From Halanaerobiales bacterium (lineage in GTDB: Bacteria > Bacillota > Halanaerobiia > Halanaerobiales > Halanaerobiaceae), in the NCBI GenBank assembly GCA_016278485.1, contig JADQBT010000029.1, forward strand, positions 1 through 43,587: a stretch of 43,587 bases of DNA. The letters are read 5' to 3'. Of this stretch, positions 8,753 to 16,912 are shown piece by piece. The notes under the pieces were generated by a model. It saw only the letters and a list, made by a program, of their open reading frames with translations. It ran no database searches and had not been told where the DNA came from. The number at the start of each line of letters is the position of its first letter. Within the stretch, counting starts at the first letter, position 1. The translations under genes and the position numbers were made by a program.

Positions 8753-9457
8753 TTAAAAAACTTTAATATTATCTGTCTCATCATCAAACTTATCAATAAA
8801 TAGTTTACCCTGTGGGTCTATTGCCCCATACATTACTTCTTTAATATTAGAAATACCAAGTTTTTTAAGTTTCTGATATAACTGTTCTTCCGTCAGATCA
8901 ATTCCTTTCAGGTTCTTCTCAATTATTTTTCCCTGAAAGATAATCCTCCTTGGTAAACCGGCATAATCAGGATTAAGATTCATATCCTCTCTCGTCACAG
9001 TCTGTTTCTCTGCTTTTTTCTGAACACTTAGCTCACCACTTGTTTCTAAAATAGCATATTCAACATCTCCTAGACTAAACACACTCTTGTCTCTTAGTTG
9101 AGATCTTAAATCTTCAATCTTGTAATTAGGCAATTTACCTATGTTTTGTTCCAATATCTTGCCATTTTGTATAACAATCGTTGGTTTACCATGAAATAAT
9201 TTACTCATTATTCTTGATTTAAGTGAAATAAAGCCAATAACTAAACTCCAAAAAAACCAAGTCAAGAGCCCTGCCAGAGATGGTCCAAACGTTTCTATTT
9301 TAATAATAGTCATCGAACTTGCAATTGATCCTACTGTAATGGCCAAAACATAATCTAAAAATGTTAATTGCGCAATTTGTTGTTTGCCTGTAAGTCTTGC
9401 TAAAAAGAGTATGACAAAAAATGAAATTGTTCCCTGTAAGAAAGCGCGTAAATACAA
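8753..9457 (-). CDS. DUF421 (YetF/YcaP-like) membrane protein
   Basis: A 234-residue protein with three N-terminal membrane helices (FLQGTISFFVILFLARLTGK, then LDYVLAITVGSIASSM) and a soluble C-terminal part containing NYKIEDLRSQLRDKSVFSLGDVEYAILETSGELSV, the DUF421/YetF signature. The start is a TTG with AAAGGGTG eight bases upstream. It stands alone between NhaC and the PRPP synthetase. The biochemical role of the family is unsettled. Confidence 0.85.
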   Translation of the reverse strand: MYLRAFLQGTISFFVILFLARLTGKQQIAQLTFLDYVLAITVGSIASSMTIIKIETFGPSLAGLLTWFFWSLVIGFISLKSRIMSKLFHGKPTIVIQNGKILEQNIGKLPNYKIEDLRSQLRDKSVFSLGDVEYAILETSGELSVQKKAEKQTVTREDMNLNPDYAGLPRRIIFQGKIIEKNLKGIDLTEEQLYQKLKKLGISNIKEVMYGAIDPQGKLFIDKFDDETDNIKVF

Positions 9458-9550
9458 AAAATACTCACCCTTTCTAAACCTTTTCCTTTAGGATGAGTAA
9501 ATTAGGCAAAATAATTCAATTTTATTTAAAAATTACTGAGTTAATAAGTT

Positions 9551-10702
9551 CTATTTGGCTAATAACTTCTTTATTTTATCTGTAGCATCAAGCAGAGAAC
9601 TAACTGAATCATCATAATTTACATTATCAATTAATAATGATATCAAGTGTGCCATATCAACTTCCTTAAACCATTCTGCTTTTCTAAAGGCCTCTGGTAT
9701 ATAGGTTAAATTGGTGGAAAATAATTTTGTGATATAGCCTTTTTGATAATATTCATCCATTTTTTTTATCCCTTCAGTAAACAAAGAAAATGATACTGCT
9801 ACATAAATATTTTGAGCACCTTTTTTCTTTAACTCTCTGGCAATATCAAAAACTGACTCACCTGATGCAATCATATCATCAACAATTAATACATCCTTGC
9901 CTGCTACTTTTGAACCCATATATTCATGCTGAATGATTGGGTTTCTACCATTAACTATTTTTTTATAATCTCTTCTTTTATAAAAAAGCCCTACATCTAG
10001 GCCCATTACACTGGCATAATAAATGGCTCGGTCCATCGCCCCAGTATCAGGACTAATAACCAGTAGCTTAGATTTATCTACTTGCAAATTCTCCTCGGTT
10101 TCAATCATTGTCTTGATGATTTCATAAGTGGAATGAAAACTTTCAAATCCGATCAGTGGAATAGCGTTTTGCACACGGGTTTCATGAGCATCAAAAGTAA
10201 AAATATTTTCTACACCTAAACTTTCAAGTTCCTGTAAGGCCATCGCACAGTCTAATGATTCTCTACTATTTCTTTTATCCTGTCTACCTGCATAGAGCAT
10301 AGGCATAATCACTGATATCCGGCGAGCTTTACCAGCTATTGCAGAAATTAATCTTTTTATATCTTGAAAATGATCATCAGGGCTCATATGATTTTCTATA
10401 CCAAACATATTATAGGTTAAACTATAGTTACCAACATCGGCCAAAATATAAATATCTTTACCTCTAACTGTTTCTCTTAATAAACCTTTGCCTTCTCCGT
10501 TGGAAAACCTGATTATATCATTTTCAATTAAATATGAACTTTTAAATTCTTCCAGGTAATATTTGCTATTATTCTCTTTGTATATATCATTTCTTCTTTC
10601 AACGATATATTGATCCACTTTTTTTCCTAGTTCCTTACAACTATCATGCAGAATAATGCCTAACTGACCAAAGGGTATTTTTGAAAGCTTTTTTTCTGCC
10701 AT
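9551..10702 (-). CDS. Ribose-phosphate pyrophosphokinase family protein
   Basis: A 383-residue phosphoribosyltransferase-fold enzyme resembling PRPP synthetase, which makes 5-phosphoribosyl 1-pyrophosphate from ribose 5-phosphate and ATP. Seen are RISVIMPMLYAGRQDKRNSRESLDCAMAL (ATP/ribose-phosphate binding region), TFDAHETRVQNAIP, and the PRPP loop VLIVDDMIASGESV. It is longer than the usual 310-320 residues, with an N-terminal extension of about 60 residues, so it is a divergent paralogue rather than the standard Prs. A clear promoter lies upstream. Neighbours do not point to a pathway. Confidence 0.82.
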   Translation of the reverse strand: MAEKKLSKIPFGQLGIILHDSCKELGKKVDQYIVERRNDIYKENNSKYYLEEFKSSYLIENDIIRFSNGEGKGLLRETVRGKDIYILADVGNYSLTYNMFGIENHMSPDDHFQDIKRLISAIAGKARRISVIMPMLYAGRQDKRNSRESLDCAMALQELESLGVENIFTFDAHETRVQNAIPLIGFESFHSTYEIIKTMIETEENLQVDKSKLLVISPDTGAMDRAIYYASVMGLDVGLFYKRRDYKKIVNGRNPIIQHEYMGSKVAGKDVLIVDDMIASGESVFDIARELKKKGAQNIYVAVSFSLFTEGIKKMDEYYQKGYITKLFSTNLTYIPEAFRKAEWFKEVDMAHLISLLIDNVNYDDSVSSLLDATDKIKKLLAK

Positions 10703-10758
10703 TTCCTGAAATCATCCTTTGCATATTTTAGATTATTGACTAAAAGTGTTTTAATTGT

Positions 10759-10787
10759 ATTATACCAATGGGGCTCATTTTTGTCTA
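10759..10787 (-). promoter_or_regulatory. promoter of the PRPP synthetase-like gene
   Basis: Minus-strand TAGACA (10787-10782) and a perfect TATAAT (10764-10759) are separated by 17 bases. Confidence 0.7.
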
Positions 10788-10822
10788 ACTTAACTTTCTC
10801 CTTGGCTAACAATTATTGTTAA

Positions 10823-11167
10823 CTAAAATGTCATAACCTTTCTATCACTTTTAAGATAATCAGTTAAAGGCTCTCCCATATATTTAACCTCGATTCCCAG
10901 CTCTGCTAAATCATCTGCAACACCATACTGATCAGCACAGGCTTTACAGGCTTCAACTTTAATACCTGCTTCGATAAATTCTTTAATCTGTGTCTGCAGT
11001 TCCTGGTCCTTACTTAATAGTTTTGAGGAAGGCCCCCAGACTACAAATTTAATCTCCTGCCACCATCCTCTTTTTTTAGCATTAATCGTGTACATGAAAA
11101 CCATTTTTTCTGCTACTTCCTTATCTCCACTTGTCCATAATATAACCAGACTATCTTCTGCTGCCAT
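10823..11167 (-). CDS. DsrE-family sulfur-relay-like protein
   Basis: A small protein of the DsrE/DsrF-like fold, with VILWTSGDKEVAEKMVFMYTINAKK at the N-terminus and a CKACADQYGV segment. That segment holds the cysteines expected for persulfide chemistry in the family. ATG 11167 is preferred over the TTG nine bases earlier because AAGGAG lies nine bases upstream of the ATG and abuts the TTG; this gives 114 residues. It follows the flavoprotein gene by 26-35 bp on the same strand. Its role, perhaps sulfur transfer or redox signalling with the neighbouring redox proteins, is inferred. Confidence 0.78.
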   Translation of the reverse strand: MAAEDSLVILWTSGDKEVAEKMVFMYTINAKKRGWWQEIKFVVWGPSSKLLSKDQELQTQIKEFIEAGIKVEACKACADQYGVADDLAELGIEVKYMGEPLTDYLKSDRKVMTF

Positions 11168-11202
11168 TTTATTCAACTCCTTATAGTGATAATAATTTAA
11201 TT

Positions 11203-11835
11203 TTAACGTTCTTCTAAAATCGAACCCAAAGTTTTAGCAATTTTGTAGGCTTTTAATTTTATATCTTTCTGTTCTTCAAATTTTAAAGGAAAATGTTCAT
11301 CCTCTATCTTATCTAAAAAGCCATGTCGAGCTACTACCGTCCCAGCTGCACAGTCAATCCCATAACCACAGGTAAAACATTGAGAATAGCCTTCCACCCA
11401 GAGAGTATCAAGTACTGCCATTTTATTTGAATCCATTACTCTTTTAATATATTTAATTACTCCTGAATTAATTTCTGGACCATCAACAGCAATTCCTACT
11501 CCTAATTTACCAGCCAATTTATATTTTTCCAGGTGTCTAAAACAATATGTTCGTTCCAGACAAGCATGTGCAAGAGCATTTAAAGTATCGTAATAATCAG
11601 GTGCCCCAAATATAATGGCATCTGCCTTTAGCATTTTTCGACCTATTTCCTGCCAGTCATCTTCTACTTTACAGAAGCTGTCAGTTGCACATCTGGTACA
11701 GCCAATACAGCCATTAATTTCTTTGCCGGCCAGAGAAACATATTCATATTTCTGACCTGTCTGTTCTAGAATATATTTAACTACATCTGAAGTTGTCCCG
11801 TTAGCTCTACCGCTGCCGCTTATTCCCAGAATCAA
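11203..11835 (-). CDS. Iron-sulfur flavoprotein (NADPH-dependent FMN reductase family)
   Basis: A 210-residue flavodoxin-fold protein. The FMN-binding loop is GISGSGRANGTTS at the N-terminus. A cysteine cluster GCIGCTRCATDSFC (about residues 42-55) is the compact motif of iron-sulfur flavoproteins of anaerobes, which move electrons between ferredoxin and FMN. More cysteines occur at CFTCGYGIDC. The start is TTG with GAGGTG five bases upstream. It lies 72 bp downstream of the selenoprotein gene and just before the DsrE-like gene, forming a redox cluster. The electron donor and acceptor cannot be named. Confidence 0.87.
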   Translation of the reverse strand: MILGISGSGRANGTTSDVVKYILEQTGQKYEYVSLAGKEINGCIGCTRCATDSFCKVEDDWQEIGRKMLKADAIIFGAPDYYDTLNALAHACLERTYCFRHLEKYKLAGKLGVGIAVDGPEINSGVIKYIKRVMDSNKMAVLDTLWVEGYSQCFTCGYGIDCAAGTVVARHGFLDKIEDEHFPLKFEEQKDIKLKAYKIAKTLGSILEER

Positions 11836-11907
11836 TTTTGCACCTCAATTTCTCCAGTTACTTCACTGGCGCATAATAAGTTTCCTCCATTTTTTTAATT
11901 AAGAATT

Positions 11908-12465
11908 CTATTTATGTTCAACTTCCAGTTCTATTCCAAGACCATCAGCTGTTCTATTAACATAATTAAAATAGGCAACAACCTGATTTAAATCCAGGAT
12001 ATCTCTGTCACACAGCTCAACTTCTCTTAATCTATCCAGATCATCTTTTTTTACTGCTGCTGGCTTTTTAGTCAGTTTAACTGCATAATCCAGCATTGCT
12101 TTTTCTTTCTTGCTGATTGGTGCTGATTTATTATCATCTAAAATACCACTTAATACTTTATCTGCATGCTCATCATCCCTAATCAACTTTTGGAGCGCCG
12201 CTCCATGATGTGTTATTCAGTAATGGCATTCATTGACATCAGACACTACAGTTGCTATCATTTCTCTCTGCTTGCGAGAAATATTTGATCTGGCAAACAT
12301 AATAGTTTTATAGATCTTGAGATGATCCTCTAAAAGATTAGGATTTAAAGATTGAACTTTTAAAACATGTGCAACCTCATTTTTACCTGACTGGGTTAAT
12401 TTATCATAAAGTTTAGCTAATTTACCCTCTGCTTTGTCTTCATCCACCATATCTATCCAGGCCAT
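11908..12465 (-). CDS. Selenocysteine-containing peroxidase-related/AhpD-like protein (UGA at residue 83)
   Basis: An uncharacterised peroxidase-related protein of the carboxymuconolactone decarboxylase/AhpD family (TIGR01926-like), read through an in-frame TGA at 12219-12217. Upstream residues include AHVLKVQSLNP and RKQREMIATVVSDVNECHY; downstream ITHHGAALQKL continues the family alignment without a shift, then DRDILDLNQVVAYFNYVNRTADGLGIELE. The family site is CxxC followed by HH: here it is Cys80-His-Tyr-UGA83-Ile-Thr-His-His, so TGA replaces exactly the second catalytic Cys. A perfect hairpin follows 11 bases later. ATG 12465 (GGAGG eight bases upstream) is preferred over the GTG at 12474. 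The full product is 185 residues, normal for the family. Expected role: thiol/selenol-dependent peroxide reduction. Requires Sec machinery elsewhere in the genome. Confidence 0.85.
12191..12205 (-). promoter_or_regulatory. Bacterial SECIS-like hairpin
   Basis: On the minus strand TGGAGCGGCGCTCCA forms a six-base-pair stem with a GGC loop. It starts 11 bases after the in-frame TGA and lies inside the coding frame, which is where bacterial SECIS elements sit. The exposed G in the apical loop also fits them. Confidence 0.75.
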
Positions 12466-12497
12466 TATTTTCACCTCCTTTTTAACTCAGATTAATT

Positions 12498-12509
12498 TTA
12501 TCCGAGTTT
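12498..12509. promoter_or_regulatory. shared motif, candidate Rrf2 operator (selenoprotein unit)
   Basis: AAACTCGGATAA on the minus strand, within a TTAA-flanked AT-rich setting 33 bp upstream of the selenoprotein start. The identical 12-mer occurs at 19088-19099 upstream of the opp operon head. Binding by the adjacent Rrf2 protein is inference. Confidence 0.5.
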
Positions 12510-12574
12510 TGATTAAAATAAAAATACTTTAAAACCTTCTGCTGCATAAATTAATATCAGAAGAAACCCTTTCT

Positions 12575-12982
12575 CTATTTGATTTCAGGATCAATAATAT
12601 CTTTAATAGTTGTCCGCTCAAGTTCAGCCAGCATTTTTTGATAGCCCTTCCCAAATACACGATGGATTTTACATCTATCCTTAATTCTACAGTTATGAAC
12701 ATCATCTACACATTCAAAGATATTTTCCTTAGCTTCAAAAAGTTGCATTATCTGAGCCAGGTTGATCTCTTCTGCATCTCTACTTAAAGTATATCCTCCT
12801 TTTTTTCCTTCAGCAGAACTTACAATTCCAGCTGCTGATAACTTCTGCATTACCTTTGCCAGATAAGATGAAGACACATTTTCTCTATCTGCTAACTCTT
12901 TTAATGGAAGTTCTTGCTTTTTATTTCTGGCCAAAATCATTAAAGCATGGACTGCATAATCTGTTTTTCTTGAAGTTTTCAT
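12575..12982 (-). CDS. Rrf2-family transcriptional regulator with cysteine motif
   Basis: A 135-residue winged-helix regulator. The N-terminal SRKTDYAVHALMILARNK and SSSYLAKVMQKLSAAGIVSSAEGKKGGYTLSR blocks are the Rrf2 signature. The C-terminal part has three cysteines in FECVDDVHNCRIKDRCKIH, as in iron-sulfur-binding members such as IscR and NsrR, so an oxygen-, NO- or cluster-sensing role is likely. It lies 32 bp after oppF and just upstream of the selenoprotein unit. The repeated AAACTCGGATAA element at both units makes local regulation plausible. The effector is not known. Confidence 0.88.
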   Translation of the reverse strand: MKTSRKTDYAVHALMILARNKKQELPLKELADRENVSSSYLAKVMQKLSAAGIVSSAEGKKGGYTLSRDAEEINLAQIMQLFEAKENIFECVDDVHNCRIKDRCKIHRVFGKGYQKMLAELERTTIKDIIDPEIK

Positions 12983-13014
12983 AAACTTAAAATATCTCCT
13001 TTTTAACTTTAATT

Positions 13015-13995
13015 CTAATTATATAAATGACAGGAAGCTAAATGACCTGCTTCTACTGTTTTAAGCTCCGGTTCTACTTTTTTACATTTAGCAAAACTAT
13101 ATTTACAACGAGGATGAAAACTGCAGCCTGAAGGTGGATTAATTGGACTTGGTACTTCTCCTTCAATAATTTCACGTTCTTTATAATTCCAGTCATCATT
13201 TATTCCTCTTAAAGAAGAAAATAAGGCTTCTGTATAGGGATGAACAGAATTATTGAAAATCGTATTAGTATCTGTAATTTCTACTATTTTTCCGAGATAC
13301 ATTACTGCCACCTTATTACTAATATATCTTACTTCATGTAGATTATGAGAAATCCAGAGGTAAGTCAAATGATATTCCTGCTGAAGCTTTTTCATTAAAT
13401 TCAAGACTGCCGACATTATTGAAATATCAAGACCTGAAGTTGGTTCATCACAAACAATAAATTCGGGCTGTAAGGCAAGGGCCCTGGCAATTCCAACTCT
13501 TCGGGCCTGGCCTCCACTTAACTCATGCGGAAAAAGCTCGGAATATCTTTTAGAAAGCCCCACTAAATCCAGCAGCTCCCAGACTCGATCAAGTAAATTA
13601 AAGTCATCCTTAATTTGATTATGTATATATAAAGGTTCAGAAACAATCTCTTCTACAATAAAGCGTGGATTTAAAGAAGAGCGGGGATCCTGCAAAATCA
13701 TTTGGGCATCTGCTCTAAAGGCTTTAAGTTCCTGTTTATTAAAATTATTGATTGACCTACCTTTATACAGAATTTCCCCTGCTGTCGGTTCAATCAACCT
13801 CAAAACAGAGCGTGCGACAGTTGTCTTACCACAGCCGCTTTCTCCAACTACAGCCAGAGTATCTTCTTTTTCTATCTCAAAACTTAGATCATCAACTGCC
13901 TTAACATTAATCGGACCTTTGTTGGCTAGTTTATAAAGCAGGCTGTCATTATTTACATAATATTTTTTTAAATTTTTAACTTCAACTAAAGCCAT
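13015..13995 (-). CDS. oppF: Oligopeptide ABC transporter ATP-binding protein OppF
   Basis: A 326-residue ATPase with Walker [11 protein letters not shown], signature [15 protein letters not shown], Walker [13 protein letters not shown] and the H-loop WISHNLHEV. The C-terminal oligopeptide-transporter domain ends with the cysteine motif [15 protein letters not shown]. It pairs with the OppD subunit 12 bp upstream to power peptide (or nickel-type) import. GGAG lies nine bases before the ATG. Last transporter gene of a five-gene set. Confidence 0.93.
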   Translation of the reverse strand: MALVEVKNLKKYYVNNDSLLYKLANKGPINVKAVDDLSFEIEKEDTLAVVGESGCGKTTVARSVLRLIEPTAGEILYKGRSINNFNKQELKAFRADAQMILQDPRSSLNPRFIVEEIVSEPLYIHNQIKDDFNLLDRVWELLDLVGLSKRYSELFPHELSGGQARRVGIARALALQPEFIVCDEPTSGLDISIMSAVLNLMKKLQQEYHLTYLWISHNLHEVRYISNKVAVMYLGKIVEITDTNTIFNNSVHPYTEALFSSLRGINDDWNYKEREIIEGEVPSPINPPSGCSFHPRCKYSFAKCKKVEPELKTVEAGHLASCHLYN

Positions 13996-14007
13996 ATTTA
14001 TATCTCC

Positions 14008-14982
14008 TTAAGGGTCATTTAAAAAACAAGCTGAAAAATGTTCTGAATCTATTTCTTCAAGCCGGGGTTCCTCTTGCCGACAGCGGGCAAAACTGTAACT
14101 GCAGCGAGGATGAAAATTACAACCAGTAGGATAGTTATTAAGATCAGGAACCTGTCCGGGAATTGTCTGCAATTCTTCCGTTTTCTGATAATCCGGCAGA
14201 CAATTTAAAAGTGCCTCTGTATAGGGATGATTGGGCTCAGCAAATAATTCCCTGGTCTGAGCAACCTCAACTATACGTCCAGCATACATAACTGCAATTC
14301 TGTCACTTAAACCGGCAACAACTCCCAAATCATGACTGATATAGAGAATCGATGTTTGATACTCTTCAACCAAATTTGATAAAAGATTTAAAATTTGTGC
14401 TTCAACTGTCAGATCAAGAGCTGTTGTCGGTTCATCTGCAATCAACAGAGAAGGATTGGAAATAAAGGCCATAGCCAGCATCACCCGCTGTTTCATACCT
14501 CCACTAAACTGATGTGGGTATTCTCCAAATCTATATTCTGGATCTGAAATCCCAACCTTTTTTAAAATTTCAACTGCTTCTTTTTTCAGCTCTTTCCGAC
14601 TCTTTTGTTTTTTAGACTTAAAATATAGAACATCAAGGATTTGAGTTCCCACTTTAAAGACTGGATTTAGAGCATTCTGGGGATTCTGAATAACCATTGC
14701 CATTTCCTGGCCTCGAATCTGATCATTAAAATCTTTTTCGGATAAACTGCAAATATCTTGATCCTTAAATATTATTTTACCCTGTTTTATTCGAGCTGAA
14801 TCAGGTAATAATCTTAAAATTGTTTTACCCAGAGTAGATTTCCCTGAGCCGCTTTCTCCAACTAGAGCCAGGATTTCTTCTTTTTTAAGTTCCAGATTTA
14901 TACCCTGCAGCACTCTTAAATATTTACCCTTATTTTTATATTCAACTGCTAAATCATCTATCTTTAAGATTTTTTCTGGCAT
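14008..14982 (-). CDS. oppD: Oligopeptide ABC transporter ATP-binding protein OppD
   Basis: A 324-residue ATPase. Walker A is VGESGSGKST, the signature is FSGGMKQRVMLAMAF, Walker B is LLIADEPTTALD, and YISHDLGVV is the H-loop. The C-terminal GCNFHPRCSYSFARC matches the Opp/Dpp family. GGAGGT precedes the ATG by ten bases. It sits six bases after oppC, indicating one transcript. Confidence 0.93.
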   Translation of the reverse strand: MPEKILKIDDLAVEYKNKGKYLRVLQGINLELKKEEILALVGESGSGKSTLGKTILRLLPDSARIKQGKIIFKDQDICSLSEKDFNDQIRGQEMAMVIQNPQNALNPVFKVGTQILDVLYFKSKKQKSRKELKKEAVEILKKVGISDPEYRFGEYPHQFSGGMKQRVMLAMAFISNPSLLIADEPTTALDLTVEAQILNLLSNLVEEYQTSILYISHDLGVVAGLSDRIAVMYAGRIVEVAQTRELFAEPNHPYTEALLNCLPDYQKTEELQTIPGQVPDLNNYPTGCNFHPRCSYSFARCRQEEPRLEEIDSEHFSACFLNDP

Positions 14983-14988
14983 AAGAAC

Positions 14989-15864
14989 TTATACCTCCTG
15001 GTTTAATTTTGGATTTAAAGCAACTCTCAAGCTCTCAGCAAAAGTCGAAAAGCCGAGCATAGTCAGCATTATTGCCAGAGCTGGCCAGAGGATCATTAAG
15101 GGTGCAGTCTGAATATACTGATAAGACTCCTGTAGCATTACTCCCCAGCTGCTTAAAGGTGGCTGCAAGCCCAACCCCAGAAAAGAAAGACCTGCTTCCC
15201 ACATAATCATTGAGGCCATATCCATTCCACTTAAGACAAGAACGGAAGCAAATATATTGGGCAGAATATGTTTAAAAATTATGCGGGAATTATCTGCTCC
15301 CAGTGATCTTGCTGCCTCAACAAAGTCCTCTTCTTTTTCAGAGAGAGTTTCTGCCCTGACCACTCTCCCATAGCGGGGCATAATTGTCACACCAAGAATA
15401 ACTATTACACTTAATAATGAGGGACCAATTATAGAAAGCAAAACTAAAATTAAAATTATAGGTGGAAAAGCCCTGACTACATCAAAGATAAATAAAATTA
15501 TACTCTCCATTATTCCTCCAACATAGGCTGCTAAAAGCCCCAAAATTATCCCAATTATTACTGATATAATAATACCTCCAAAAGAAACTAATACTGCAGG
15601 ACGGGCTGCATAGATTAAACGGCTTAAAATATCTCTACCCAGGCTGTCAGTACCCAGTAAATTTTCCAGACTGGGACCTTCCAATCTTTTAATCACATTG
15701 GTTTTATACGGATCAGCAGGTGCAATCAGAGGTGCAAAAATAGCTGAAATCAAAATCAGCATGATTATTGAGCCGCCGAGATAGGCTTTATAATCTTTTT
15801 TCATTATGTTAATTACTCTAGTGCTCTTCTTTTTAAAACGAAAAAATTTCTGACTCTTAAACAT
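14989..15864 (-). CDS. oppC: Oligopeptide ABC transporter permease OppC
   Basis: A 291-residue permease with an N-terminal helix after a basic start, followed by GTDSLGRDILSRLIYAARPA, five further helices, and the EAA-type loop VEAARSLGADNSRIIFKHILPN that contacts the ATPases. Length and motifs are standard for the DppC/OppC subunit. GGAGG lies five bases upstream of ATG. Forms the channel with OppB. Confidence 0.92.
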   Translation of the reverse strand: MFKSQKFFRFKKKSTRVINIMKKDYKAYLGGSIIMLILISAIFAPLIAPADPYKTNVIKRLEGPSLENLLGTDSLGRDILSRLIYAARPAVLVSFGGIIISVIIGIILGLLAAYVGGIMESIILFIFDVVRAFPPIILILVLLSIIGPSLLSVIVILGVTIMPRYGRVVRAETLSEKEEDFVEAARSLGADNSRIIFKHILPNIFASVLVLSGMDMASMIMWEAGLSFLGLGLQPPLSSWGVMLQESYQYIQTAPLMILWPALAIMLTMLGFSTFAESLRVALNPKLNQEV

Positions 15865-15881
15865 GTCTAACCTCCAGCAGT

Positions 15882-16820
15882 TTATTTTTGTCTTATTCTG
15901 GGATCAAAATAGGCATATGAGATATCGGCAATTAGATTTGCAATTATAAATAAAAGAGCAGCTACTAAAACTCCCCCCCTTACCATAGGAAGATCTCGCT
16001 CATTTACTGAATCAACAATCAATCTGCCCAGACCAGGGCGATTAAAAATAACTTCCACAAAAACTGCTCCGCCAAGCAGTCTGCCTATACCAAGACCAAT
16101 AACCGTGATAATTGGTTTGATTGCCTTTTTTAAAGCATATTTATAAAGAATATAATAACGGGGGATACCAAAAGATTTTTCAGTCTGAATAAACTCCTGA
16201 TCTAAGGTTTCGAGCATTGAACTTCTGGTTAAACGGGCAATATAACCGGTCCAGCCAACCGAAAGTGCCAGAGCCGGTCCAATTAAGTGGTGAATGGTCT
16301 CTAATAAGCCACCATCACCAATTCCAATTGAAGGTAATAGATTAAAATTAACTGAAAAAATTACAATTAATAATACTCCAGCAATATAGGTTGGCGTTGA
16401 AGCAGTAATAAATGAAATCATAGTTAAGAATTTTTCAAAATAACTGTTATTGTAATTTGCGGCCAGCAGACCAATGGAAATCCCATTAAAAACAGCCAGC
16501 CCCATCCCGGCCAGAGTTAAAATAACTGTATAGGGCAGAACATTTAAGATAACCTTTAAAACTGAGCGGTCTTTAAAAATTGAGCTTCCCAGATCACCTT
16601 TAATAATATTCTGCAAGTAGATAAGATAACTCTGATACCAGGGTTTATCAAGCCCAAGTCGGCTTTCGAGTTCTGCAGCCATTTCTGGGGTAGCTCTCGG
16701 GCCAAGAATAATATCAGCTGGGTCTCCCGGCAGTAAATAACTGAGACTGAATAAAACTAATAAGACTGTAAGAATAGTTGGAATCACCCATAAGAGGCGT
16801 TTTGTGATATAGATAAACAT
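15882..16820 (-). CDS. oppB: Oligopeptide ABC transporter permease OppB
   Basis: A 312-residue permease of the DppB/OppB family. It begins MFIYITKRLLWVIPTILTVL, has the family loop GLDKPWYQSYLIYL, six helices, and the EAA loop with EFIQTEKSFGIPRYYILYKYALKKA. It follows oppA after 92 bp containing a hairpin, a layout that usually lets the binding protein be made in excess. GGAGG precedes the ATG. Confidence 0.92.
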   Translation of the reverse strand: MFIYITKRLLWVIPTILTVLLVLFSLSYLLPGDPADIILGPRATPEMAAELESRLGLDKPWYQSYLIYLQNIIKGDLGSSIFKDRSVLKVILNVLPYTVILTLAGMGLAVFNGISIGLLAANYNNSYFEKFLTMISFITASTPTYIAGVLLIVIFSVNFNLLPSIGIGDGGLLETIHHLIGPALALSVGWTGYIARLTRSSMLETLDQEFIQTEKSFGIPRYYILYKYALKKAIKPIITVIGLGIGRLLGGAVFVEVIFNRPGLGRLIVDSVNERDLPMVRGGVLVAALLFIIANLIADISYAYFDPRIRQK

Positions 16821-16864
16821 ATGCTAATCCTCCAGCTTCCAAATTTTAAGAAAGAAATTTGAAT

Positions 16865-16904
16865 AAAACCTGAACCCAAATATTTTAATTCAGATTCAGG
16901 TTTT
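16865..16904 (-). terminator. oppA-oppB intercistronic hairpin
   Basis: Minus-strand arms AAAACCTGAA and TTCAGGTTTT form a perfect ten-pair stem in the gap between oppA and oppB. The T-run is short, so it is more likely an attenuator or a 3'-stabilising hairpin for oppA mRNA than a full stop. Confidence 0.6.
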
Positions 16905-16912
16905 GTTAATTT

